A stretch of DNA of 5,134 bases from Balneolales bacterium. GTDB lineage: Bacteria; Bacteroidota; Rhodothermia; Balneolales; Natronogracilivirgulaceae. The position numbers were made by a program, and so were the translations under genes. The stretch spans positions 1 through 5,134 of the forward strand of contig SLLP01000180.1 of the NCBI GenBank assembly GCA_007133995.1, in the 5' to 3' direction. A model generated the notes under the pieces. The model ran no database searches, was not told where the DNA came from, and worked only from the letters and a program-made list of their open reading frames with translations. Within the stretch, counting starts at the first letter, position 1. Each line of letters opens with the position of its first letter. Positions 1 to 5,134 of this stretch are shown piece by piece.

Positions 1-499
1 CCGACTCCATGTGAAGCTTCAAAACCTCGTGCAGATCCTTCTCGCGGAAGTACCGGATCTGCTCGCCGCCGAGCCACCGATCCAGCACCCAGGCCGTCGG
101 CCTGGCCACCGGATAGAGCAGCACCTGATAGAATCTCAGCACCGGCGAAAGCAGAGAGGCCATGCGCAGCGAATGCCGGGAAAAATAGGATTGCGGGATG
201 ATTTCGGCGAAGATGGTGATCACCACCGTGGAAAACAGAAACGCCGCCACACCGGTCATAACCGATCCCGACAACAGCGCCAGCAGCACGTTTACTGCCA
301 CATTGCCCCACAGGATCGTCACCAGCGCAAAATTGGCGTTCTCCCGCAACCGGAGCACCTTTCGCGCCCGCGCATTGCCCTTCTTCGCCTCCACCTCCAG
401 CTCAAGCTTGCCGATCGAAAACAGTCCCAGGTTCAGACCCGAAAGCGTGGCCGATTGCAAAAGGCAAAGGATGATTCCTGACCAGATCAGTAGTGCCAT
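1..499 (-). CDS. CNNM/CorC-type membrane protein (DUF21 domain), N-terminal part, cut by window edge
   Basis: Reading the minus strand from the ATG at 499-497 gives 166 residues with no stop before the left edge. Seen: a first membrane helix (about residues 3-27) ending in SGLNLGLFS, a charged amphipathic stretch (31-55), a helix with GNVAVN (65-70), and a helix running into TIFAEIIPQ (95-103), followed by SRHSL (108-112), a juxtamembrane helix (about 115-138) and a charged linker YFREKDLHEVLKLH (150-163). This is the order of motifs in the CNNM transmembrane domain, which precedes paired CBS domains in the complete protein; those would lie beyond position 1. The family is linked to Mg2+ (and possibly Na+) transport across the inner membrane. 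The SGLNLGL and EIIPQ motifs look closer to the CNNM branch than to the usual bacterial HlyC/CorC branch. The start has no Shine-Dalgarno sequence (ACACCTCAT before ATG). Family assignment is confident; the transported ion is inferred from the family. Confidence 0.9.
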   Translation of the reverse strand, partial: MALLIWSGIILCLLQSATLSGLNLGLFSIGKLELEVEAKKGNARARKVLRLRENANFALVTILWGNVAVNVLLALLSGSVMTGVAAFLFSTVVITIFAEIIPQSYFSRHSLRMASLLSPVLRFYQVLLYPVARPTAWVLDRWLGGEQIRYFREKDLHEVLKLHMES

Positions 500-516
500 A
501 TGAGGTGTTATAAGAT

Positions 517-546
517 TTGTAATTGTAATTGCAGTTTCAGTTGTAA
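517..546. repeat. Five imperfect tandem hexamers (TTGYAR-like)
   Basis: Five consecutive hexamers read TTGTAA, TTGTAA, TTGCAG, TTTCAG, TTGTAA. They lie 18-47 bp upstream of the CNNM start codon, where promoter elements would sit. On the minus strand the unit reads TTACAA. A possible -10-like TATAAC follows at 510-505, so close to the ATG that transcription from it would give an almost leaderless message. The repeat itself is plainly visible; any regulatory role is inferred. Confidence 0.55.
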
Positions 547-808
547 CTAAAGACCGAAGCAAGATAGCTCAAAATTACGTAACGGTAACTCGGCCATGCA
601 CGAATATCACTCATTTGAACTCAAATACCAAAGTGGGCCTGGAAGCCCTCAAAGAACCTTAATATATCAGCTAGCCGGCCCGGCACTATGAATATCACAT
701 CTGTATTTTAAATCTGAAAAAGATTAGCATATCGTCACTATTATTTAAAGAAAAAATATTCAGATTTATTTCCACATATCCGTTTTTTATACTTAACTTG
801 TCAATGCA

Positions 809-833
809 TATATGATTTTTGTGAAATCATATA
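809..833. promoter_or_regulatory. 25-bp inverted repeat, candidate operator upstream of the amidohydrolase
   Basis: The arms TATATGATTT (809-818) and AAATCATATA (824-833) are perfect reverse complements of 10 bp separated by TTGTG. The repeat ends 94 bp before the amidohydrolase ATG. There is no T-run directly after it, and a terminator is unlikely because no gene ends here on either strand. Size and symmetry fit a site for a dimeric DNA-binding regulator, but the AT-rich arms do not match a regulator motif I can name with confidence. In an AT-rich region such symmetry could also be partly chance. Confidence 0.4.
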
Positions 834-927
834 AATAGCTTATCTGATCGGCTTTGTGTAATTTCAACTTTTTACCGTATAAATTTCACTAAATTCAACA
901 TTTTTTTTCATTTTAAATCCAACCGTT

Positions 928-2244
928 ATGAAAAAATTTTCGATTACTATTTCTATTCTTATTTTGTTTGCACATTACCTGACAATTAATACAGTCTTTG
1001 CTCAGGAATTCGACTGGCACACGTATATTGAACAAAGGTCGGAGGATCTTAATGATCAGGTAGTTGAATGGAGGCGACATTTTCACGCTAATCCGGAACT
1101 GTCCAACCGGGAAATTGAAACCGCCAACTATATAGAGCGTTTTCTCAAAGATTTGGGATTGGAAGTGAAGTCCGGAATAGCACATACAGGGGTTGTCGGC
1201 GTACTACGCGGTGCCCGCGATACTCCGGTGGTAGGATTGCGGGCCGATATGGATGCCTTGCCCATCAAGGAGAAGCCACTGGTCCCCTTTGCTTCAACCG
1301 TTACAGCCGAATACATGGGTGAAACAGTACCGGTTAGTCATGCCTGCGGTCACGACACCCATATGGCGATGCTAATGGGTGCGGCCACAATACTCACCGA
1401 AAAGAAAGAGGAATTGCAGGGCACGGTCAAATTCATATTCCAGCCTGCCGAAGAGGGAACACCACCGGGTGAAGATGGTGGCGCAAGCATGATGGTTGAT
1501 GAACGTGTTCTGGAAAGTCCGGATGTCGAAGTGATTTTCGGCCAGCATATCTGGCCCCGAAAACCGGTTGGACAAATCGGATACAGGTCGGGGGGAATGA
1601 AGGCGGCATCGGACCGTCTCAATATCACCGTTCTTGGCCGGCAGGCTCACGGATCAGCTCCCTGGAATGGTATCGATGCGATTACGGCTTCTGCTCAAAT
1701 TATTATCGGACTGAATACGATCGTGAGTCGGCAAACACAACTCACAAAGCAGGCGGCCGTGATAACGGTTGGACAAATCCGGGGTGGTGTGCGCAATAAT
1801 GTTCTTGCAGAAGAAGTGGAACTCATCGGTACCATACGGACCCTGGACGCCCAAATGAGGGAGAAAATTCATGCCGATATTGAGCGAACAGCAACCAGTA
1901 TAGCGGAAAGTATGGGAGCCAGAGCCGATGTGAGAATATCCAAAGGCTATCCCATCACATACAATGACCCTGAATTGACGGCGAATATGATTCCGACGCT
2001 TGAGCAAATCACCGGCGAGGGAAATCTGAAGTATATAGATGCCGTTACCGGAGCAGAAGATTTCGCATATTATCAGGAAAAAATTCCCGGACTCTATTAT
2101 GTTGTGGGAGGGATGCCGCCACACATGGATCCTGCCGATGCCCCGGACCTTCATACCCCCGAATTTTATATTGACGAAAACGCTCTTATAATCGGAGTAC
2201 GGGCACTGGCTGCACTGGCAGTCGATTACATGAGCCAAAACTGA
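928..2244 (+). CDS. Exported M20D-family metal-dependent amidohydrolase
   Basis: The 438-residue product hydrolyses an amide bond in an N-acyl amino acid, amino acid conjugate or small peptide, judging from its family (hippurate, IAA-amino acid and N-acyl-L-amino acid hydrolases). An N-terminal Sec signal is visible (MKK, hydrophobic core to about residue 22, likely cleavage at VFA/QE after residue 25), so it should act outside the cytoplasm. Family motifs follow in order: WRRHFHANPEL (48-58), GLRADMDALPI (103-113), HACGHDTH (138-145), QPAEEG (172-177), GQHIWP (205-210), RQAHGSAPW (238-246), TGAEDFAYY (374-382) and LHTPEF (408-413). Expected di-metal ligands are all present: C140, H142, E176, H207 and H409, with E175 as likely catalytic base. 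H241 lies in the lid domain (about 225-335), which normally mediates dimerisation. Length is normal for the family plus a signal. The ATG at 928 is the only start that keeps the signal intact; no Shine-Dalgarno sequence precedes it. The exact substrate cannot be read from sequence. Confidence 0.93.
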   Translation: MKKFSITISILILFAHYLTINTVFAQEFDWHTYIEQRSEDLNDQVVEWRRHFHANPELSNREIETANYIERFLKDLGLEVKSGIAHTGVVGVLRGARDTPVVGLRADMDALPIKEKPLVPFASTVTAEYMGETVPVSHACGHDTHMAMLMGAATILTEKKEELQGTVKFIFQPAEEGTPPGEDGGASMMVDERVLESPDVEVIFGQHIWPRKPVGQIGYRSGGMKAASDRLNITVLGRQAHGSAPWNGIDAITASAQIIIGLNTIVSRQTQLTKQAAVITVGQIRGGVRNNVLAEEVELIGTIRTLDAQMREKIHADIERTATSIAESMGARADVRISKGYPITYNDPELTANMIPTLEQITGEGNLKYIDAVTGAEDFAYYQEKIPGLYYVVGGMPPHMDPADAPDLHTPEFYIDENALIIGVRALAALAVDYMSQN

Positions 2245-2327
2245 TTGCCCATACGTGAATCAATCGTGATTGCCCTAACATGAGCCAATAGCGATTACCG
2301 GTTCGTGAACAAAAACAAATTGCCCGT
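2228..2327. repeat. Four degenerate tandem 25-bp repeats spanning the amidohydrolase stop codon
   Basis: Four head-to-tail units of exactly 25 bp occupy 2228-2252, 2253-2277, 2278-2302 and 2303-2327. Aligned by eye, units 2, 3 and 4 match unit 1 at 17, 19 and 18 of 25 positions. The unit starts ACRTGARC and ends in GATTGCCC or close to it. Units 1 and 3 share the exact 11-mer ACATGAGCCAA, 50 bp apart. Unit 1 holds the last codons (MSQN) and TGA stop of the amidohydrolase. A more diverged fifth copy with small insertions may follow at about 2335-2358 (TTGAACC, AAACT, GAACCC). The array ends 64 bp before the M81 gene, so it could regulate that gene or the end of the upstream message; it may also simply be a decayed slippage duplication. 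Confidence 0.75.
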
Positions 2328-2391
2328 TTATCTCCGTTGAACCGGAAACTCTGAACCCAACAAGTACATACAACTACACAATCACAAGAAC

Positions 2392-3963
2392 ATGCTTTTC
2401 AATCGATCCGTTAATGCTCCCCACTATAAAACCGGAAGCGAGACCGTGTTCGTGTTGATTCTCTTTCTGCTGTCTACCGGCTGCATGCCGAAAAACGATA
2501 AAACCTATCGTGTAGTAGTCGCCCGTTTTTCCCACGAAACCTGTACTTTCTGTCCCGGCAAAGAACCGGGAATCGAAGACTGGATACGGCTGGGCCCGCC
2601 TGCGGAAGGAGAGGATGTACTGAATATCAGCACTTACGTGCGGGGATTTGTTTCCGAGTCCAAAACATTCGATGATATCGAACTGATCGGACTGACCTCC
2701 CCTCTTGGGGTTTTTGGTGGAACTTCCCGAACCTGGAACAAGGAAGAAGTCTTTGATCATTTTGTGGGACTGATGCTGGAGGACCTGAAAGCCGCCATGC
2801 CGGTCGACGGTGTCTTCCTCTCATTGCACGGTGCCATGGCGGTCAGAAATATCCCTCGCCCTGAAGCAGAAATGGCAAGACGGTTTCGTGAGATCGTTGG
2901 ACCGGATGTGCCCATTGTGGCAACATTTGACCTTCATGGAAATGAGGATGAAGCTTTTCTGGAATGGGCGGATGGCAGCTTTGTGACCAAACGTTTCCCT
3001 CATTACGATTCCTATCGCCAGGGGCAAAGGGCCTCCAGGTATCTTCGCAACATGATGCGCGGCACCTATCAACCCGCTACAGCTGTCCGGCGTGTACCCA
3101 TCCTCACGGCTACCGTTCTTCAATGGACCGGCCAATCCCCCCTTATGGATATCATGGAACGGGCCAGACGGTGGGAAGATCGCCAACCAGGGGCTTATGT
3201 CAATGTTTTTCTGGGCTTCCCATGGTCTGATGTGCCTACCCTCGGAGCCAGTGTCCATGTCATGACAAACAATGACCAAACGCTTGCGGATCAAATTGCC
3301 GACGACATGCATGAATACATGTGGCGAATCAGGGCCGATTGGGCCCATGGGGAGTTTCCCGAGCCCCGGGAAGCGGTACAGATGACCCGCGAGGCCATCG
3401 AAGCGGGAAAAACACCTGTGGTCCTGGCCGATTACTGGGATCGCCCCGGTGATGCCACCTGGACACTCCGTGATCTCATCGACCAGGGTGTAAACGGCAT
3501 ACTCTACTCGGCTCTTACCGATGAGCCGGCGCTCGAAAAAATATGGGAGCTGGACCTGCAGCCTGGCGACCCGTTTGATATGGAAGTCGGAGGCTATACG
3601 GGAGAACAGGCCGGAAATCCGGTTCGCATCACCGGAACCCTTGCCTGGAAAGGGTCACGCTGGAGATATGACCGGGTAGCCGCCATTTCGTTTGGTGAAA
3701 ACAATATGCTGATTCTGACCCCGGCATACCGGCAAAACACCACACCCGGACAGTTGCGCTTCGGTCCGGTCGAACCGGATGATTACGATGTTTTCGTGCT
3801 CAAATCACGTGTTCATTTCCGACGGGGGTTCGATGAAACCGGGTATGCCAAAACCATCATCATCGTAGATACGCCCGGAGACTGGTTCGGAACAACACGG
3901 CTGGATGCCCTGAATTATGAAAACGTGAACCTGGACCATTTCTACCCGTTTGGAAATTTTTAA
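2392..3963 (+). CDS. M81-family (MlrC-like) metallopeptidase with lipoprotein signal
   Basis: The 523-residue product matches the M81 family, whose best-known member MlrC (microcystinase C) cleaves linear microcystin fragments. The N-terminus has a polar stretch, a hydrophobic core (VFVLILFLL, 19-27) and STGC with Cys31, a relaxed lipobox, suggesting a lipid-anchored envelope protein. The M81 domain follows: FSHETCTF (46-53), LSLHGAM (144-149), TFDLHGN (178-184) and FPHYDSYRQGQRAS (202-215). Likely metal or active-site residues are E49, H146, D180, H182 and H204, with the spacing expected of MlrC. The MlrC_C domain begins near VVLADYWDRPGD (343-354) and ends with the usual tail of KSRVHFRRGFDE (471-482) and IIIVDTPG (489-496). 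Oddities are a CxxC (C51, C54) next to the active-site HE, and a shortened form of the glycine-rich DNPGG loop (here DRPGD). Upstream in frame there is a stop at 2338-2340 and no other ATG, so the start is secure; no Shine-Dalgarno sequence is visible. It follows the amidohydrolase by 147 bp on the same strand; co-transcription is possible but not shown. Confidence 0.9.
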   Translation: MLFNRSVNAPHYKTGSETVFVLILFLLSTGCMPKNDKTYRVVVARFSHETCTFCPGKEPGIEDWIRLGPPAEGEDVLNISTYVRGFVSESKTFDDIELIGLTSPLGVFGGTSRTWNKEEVFDHFVGLMLEDLKAAMPVDGVFLSLHGAMAVRNIPRPEAEMARRFREIVGPDVPIVATFDLHGNEDEAFLEWADGSFVTKRFPHYDSYRQGQRASRYLRNMMRGTYQPATAVRRVPILTATVLQWTGQSPLMDIMERARRWEDRQPGAYVNVFLGFPWSDVPTLGASVHVMTNNDQTLADQIADDMHEYMWRIRADWAHGEFPEPREAVQMTREAIEAGKTPVVLADYWDRPGDATWTLRDLIDQGVNGILYSALTDEPALEKIWELDLQPGDPFDMEVGGYTGEQAGNPVRITGTLAWKGSRWRYDRVAAISFGENNMLILTPAYRQNTTPGQLRFGPVEPDDYDVFVLKSRVHFRRGFDETGYAKTIIIVDTPGDWFGTTRLDALNYENVNLDHFYPFGNF

Positions 3964-3982
3964 ACATGCTGCCGATATAAAA

Positions 3983-4001
3983 CCTGACACCAAATGGCAG
4001 G
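3983..4001 (+). terminator. Weak terminator candidate after the M81 gene
   Basis: A hairpin starts 20 bases after the stop codon: CCTGACA pairs with TGGCAGG around a CCAAA loop, giving seven paired positions with one A-G mismatch. A broken T-rich stretch follows (TGTTTTCATTTAT) instead of a clean T-run. It is well placed but weak. Confidence 0.3.
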
Positions 4002-4242
4002 CAACTGTTTTCATTTATCATCATATTCGCCGTCAAATAAACCGTGAAACAGAAAAAAATGGAATCAGGCAATGCAACCAATGAAATGAATACATTGTAC
4101 ATCCATCACCTTTAAAAGTTTATTGTTTTCAATAATTTTAATAGTTTTATTTCGTTGCATAACTGCATATGCATTTTGCCAAACTGATAAAACATATACC
4201 CATATCATATAGCCTTACTATAAAGCGGAGTAAAATATGAAA

Positions 4243-4300
4243 TGTCCATGACCAGGAATCTCCCGGTCTAACAGATGTATGATTAAAAACGTCATGGACA
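4243..4300 (+). promoter_or_regulatory. Structured leader or operator pair upstream of the plug lipoprotein
   Basis: TGTCCATGAC at 4243-4252 is the perfect reverse complement of GTCATGGACA at 4291-4300, with 38 bases between. A second hairpin uses GACCAGG (4250-4256) and CCCGGTC (4262-4268) around an AATCT loop with one A-C mismatch. It shares bases 4250-4252 with the long stem, so in RNA the two pairings compete over the last three bases of the left arm. The right arm ends 36 bases before the ATG. If transcription begins upstream (for example after TATAAA at 4219-4224) this is a folded 5' leader; if it begins after TATAAA at 4314-4319 the arms would instead be paired DNA sites flanking the promoter. 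It fits no riboswitch class I know. Confidence 0.45.
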
Positions 4301-4336
4301 CTCTATGTGACCTTATAAATCAAACTTTTTAAACAC

Positions 4337-4747
4337 ATGAAACTCGCTCTTACGTTATTTATAACCCTTTTCTCACTCTTAATGCTGCAGGCTTGTCATA
4401 CGAGCCAGGGTACACGGGAAGTTTCCTCCACAACGGGTCCGGAACGACTCGAAATGGGAGACTCCGCAGAGGTGGAGCTTGCCGATTATTTGCGGAGAGT
4501 TTCTGGTGTAACTGTGAGTGGCAGCGGAGCCAATACCCAGGTCAGAATTCGCGGTGAATCTTCCATCCTTGGAACTAATGAGCCGTTATTTGTAGTGGAC
4601 GGACGGGTTATGGGCCAATCCTATAGCAGTGTCAGCTTCCTGAATGCATGGGACATTGCCAACGTCAATGTGCTGAAAGGAAGCGAAGCGGCTTCTTACG
4701 GTTCCAGAGGCGCCAACGGGGTAATCGAAATTGAAATGAAAAAGTGA
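4337..4747 (+). CDS. Small lipoprotein made of a stand-alone SusC/RagA-type TonB-receptor plug domain
   Basis: The 136-residue product has a lipoprotein signal (MK, hydrophobic core, LMLQAC with Cys20), a short polar linker (21-45) and then a near-complete plug domain: ELADYLRRVSGVTV (47-60), VRIRGESS (69-76), NEPLFVVDGR (81-90), WDIANVNVLKGSEAASYGSR (105-124) and GANGVIEIEMKK (125-136). These are the hallmarks of the plug of SusC/RagA outer-membrane receptors. What is missing is equally clear: no carboxypeptidase-like N-terminal domain, no recognisable TonB box and no beta-barrel, which would normally add many hundreds of residues. The protein ends where the plug normally ends, and the DNA after the stop shows no barrel remnants, so it looks like an intended short gene instead of a truncated receptor. 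It is probably anchored to a membrane on the periplasmic side. Its function is unknown; possible roles are partner of a full receptor, decoy or signalling adaptor. The start is the only ATG giving the signal peptide; no Shine-Dalgarno sequence is visible. Confidence 0.85.
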   Translation: MKLALTLFITLFSLLMLQACHTSQGTREVSSTTGPERLEMGDSAEVELADYLRRVSGVTVSGSGANTQVRIRGESSILGTNEPLFVVDGRVMGQSYSSVSFLNAWDIANVNVLKGSEAASYGSRGANGVIEIEMKK

Positions 4748-4751
4748 GATT

Positions 4752-4768
4752 GAAGTAAGCTTCACTTC
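4752..4768 (+). terminator. Small hairpin just after the plug lipoprotein stop codon
   Basis: GAAGT pairs with ACTTC around a seven-base loop, four bases after the stop codon, followed by CCGTTTT with a run of four T. The stem is short and the T-run modest, so it may be a weak terminator or a 3'-end stabiliser. Another small hairpin (CAGGA, loop CGGTT, TCCTG) lies at 4800-4814. Confidence 0.3.
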
Positions 4769-4859
4769 CCGTTTTGTCAATAATCACTGCTGACTGTTTC
4801 AGGACGGTTTCCTGCAACGCAATACCAATATTTACCGAAACTCCTCTGGTTAACAGTAA

Positions 4860-4910
4860 AAATGAGCTGCAGATGTCAGACCAAAGGTCAAACGGCACTG
4901 CAGCTCATTT
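4860..4910. terminator. Strong hairpin, probable bidirectional terminator between convergent genes
   Basis: AAATGAGCTGCAG at 4860-4872 and CTGCAGCTCATTT at 4898-4910 form a perfect 13-bp inverted repeat. The 25-base loop contains a smaller hairpin, GACC-AAA-GGTC at 4879-4889. The left flank is A-rich (GTAAAAATGAG) and the right flank T-rich (CTCATTTCATTT), so both strands read a stem into a T-rich stretch; the run is better on the minus strand (five T). It lies 112 bases after the plug gene and 120 bases beyond the stop of the probable minus-strand gene at the right edge, as expected for a shared terminator. The loop is longer than in a classical intrinsic terminator, so a structured small RNA or a small palindromic element remains possible. 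Confidence 0.5.
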
Positions 4911-5030
4911 CATTTCAGGATGATTAATGTATGATTATTGCGTTACAGGATTCCGGGTAGAATATTTGTGGTTTAACCCAACTTGGCAATTATGCCCAAA
5001 TTTTTATTGAGCTCCAATGAGTTACCGGTA

Positions 5031-5134
5031 TCAGTGGTACACTACAGATTTTTTTATTGGTTTCTGTGACCGGGTGCAGCCCGTAGCCTTGTATATTTCC
5101 TGTACCTGCTGGTCGGGGGCCGAGGGTTTGCGTA
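5031..5134 (-). CDS. Possible 3' end of a minus-strand gene entering from the right edge
   Basis: On the minus strand, an open frame runs from the window edge to a TGA at 5033-5031 and gives 33 residues, beginning RKPSAPDQQVQEIYKATGCT and ending in a basic tail KKSVVYH. In its GC-rich part (above about 5060) most third positions are G or C, as in real genes here, and the composition changes near the predicted end. A hairpin suited to terminate it lies 120 bases downstream. I do not recognise the protein; the QxxIYxAxG-like pattern faintly recalls C-terminal tails of some IS transposases, but that is only an impression. The other two minus-strand frames also stay open over the last 80-odd bases, so the frame choice is uncertain. 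Confidence 0.3.
   Translation of the reverse strand, partial: RKPSAPDQQVQEIYKATGCTRSQKPIKKSVVYH

Larger units (their letters stand above)
500..927. other. Divergent intergenic region, AT-rich on the right
   Basis: This stretch separates the minus-strand CNNM gene from the plus-strand amidohydrolase and must hold both promoters if each gene has its own. I see no convincing coding frame or RNA gene. It holds the hexamer run and the 809-833 inverted repeat listed separately. It also holds a short 14-bp inverted repeat at 613-626 (ATTTGA, AC, TCAAAT), a GC-rich palindrome at 674-684 (GCCGG, C, CCGGC) and a run of eight T at 901-908 close to the amidohydrolase start. No clean Bacteroidota-type -7 box (TAnnTTTG) was found on the plus strand. 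Confidence 0.7.
3964..4336. other. Intergenic region between the M81 gene and the plug lipoprotein gene
   Basis: No convincing coding frame is visible in these 373 bases. The left part holds the weak hairpin at 3983-4001. The middle (about 4100-4240) is very AT-rich and includes a 10-bp palindrome TGCATATGCA at 4164-4173 and TATAAA at 4219-4224, which could serve as a -10 element for a transcript starting near 4231, though no good -35 or -33 element is placed for it. The right part holds the inverted-repeat leader described separately. A second TATAAA lies at 4314-4319, just before the lipoprotein start. Confidence 0.65.
4748..5030. other. Noncoding 3' region after the plug lipoprotein
   Basis: No coding frame is convincing here. 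Besides the hairpins listed separately, it has a 7-bp direct repeat ATGATTA at 4920-4926 and 4931-4937. The base composition is AT-rich like the other intergenic stretches and changes to GC-rich only after about 5060. Confidence 0.5.

Noticed and set aside
11..503. Two plus-strand open frames (156 and 101 codons) at the left edge
   Set aside because: They are antisense shadows of the CNNM gene: their products are low-complexity, rich in R, H and Q or S and T, with no family motifs, while the minus strand gives a clear membrane-domain protein.
635..648. Small hairpin GGGC-CTGGAA-GCCC as a terminator
   Set aside because: Only a 4-bp stem, no T-run, and no gene ends near it.
853..887. Bacteroidota-type promoter (TTTG at 853-856, TAAATTTC at 880-887) for the amidohydrolase
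   Set aside because: The -7 box lacks the final G and the spacing of 23 is at the long end; too weak in AT-rich DNA to list as a feature.
1654..2238. 194-codon minus-strand open frame inside the amidohydrolase
   Set aside because: It lies opposite a gene with intact catalytic motifs, and its product shows no recognisable domain or sensible composition.
2821..3348. 175-codon minus-strand open frame inside the M81 gene
   Set aside because: It is a shadow of a well-supported gene; no motifs and no plausible start context.
4275..4937. Direct repeat ATGTATGATTA at 4275-4285 and 4927-4937 flanking the plug lipoprotein gene, as if target-site copies of a transposition
   Set aside because: An 11-bp match is expected by chance a few times in a window this size, and there are no matching terminal inverted repeats or transposase at these positions.
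4337..5030. Plug gene as the 5' part of a frameshifted full-length receptor
   Set aside because: No frame after the stop shows barrel-like sequence, and the downstream DNA is AT-rich with hairpins.

Overview
The window looks like chromosomal DNA from the Bacteroidota/Rhodothermota/Balneolota side of the FCB group. The evidence is indirect. None of the four recognisable genes has a Shine-Dalgarno sequence in front of its ATG. One small gene carries the SusC/RagA-type TonB-receptor plug signature. Two of the four encoded proteins have lipoprotein signals with relaxed Bacteroidota-style lipoboxes. No rRNA, tRNA, CRISPR array or complete insertion sequence was seen.

Layout. (1) 1-499, minus strand: the N-terminal 166 residues of a CNNM/CorC-type membrane protein (DUF21 domain) that runs off the left edge. 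It has no stop inside the window. (2) 500-927: an AT-rich divergent intergenic region with a run of hexamer repeats next to the CNNM gene and a perfect 10-bp inverted repeat about 95 bp before the next gene. (3) 928-2244, plus: an exported M20D-type metal-dependent amidohydrolase. (4) 2228-2327: four degenerate tandem 25-bp repeats that start inside its last codons. (5) 2392-3963, plus: an M81 (MlrC-like) metallopeptidase with a lipoprotein signal. (6) 3964-4336: noncoding, with a weak terminator candidate and a striking leader with 10-bp inverted arms. (7) 4337-4747, plus: a 136-residue lipoprotein that is little more than a SusC-type plug domain, with no beta-barrel. (8) 4748-5134: noncoding, with a strong 13-bp-stem hairpin, then the probable 3' end of a minus-strand gene entering from the right edge.

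How the genes may work together. The two central genes encode metal-dependent C-N bond hydrolases, both with export signals. A reasonable but unproven reading is that they act in the cell envelope on modified, acylated or cyclic peptides or related amides. The plug lipoprotein may belong to nutrient uptake or signalling at the outer membrane, but it has its own leader and a 373-bp gap before it, so it need not be part of the same unit. The CNNM gene is divergent and probably unrelated. The most unusual items are the barrel-less plug lipoprotein with its structured leader and the 25-bp repeat array between the two hydrolase genes.
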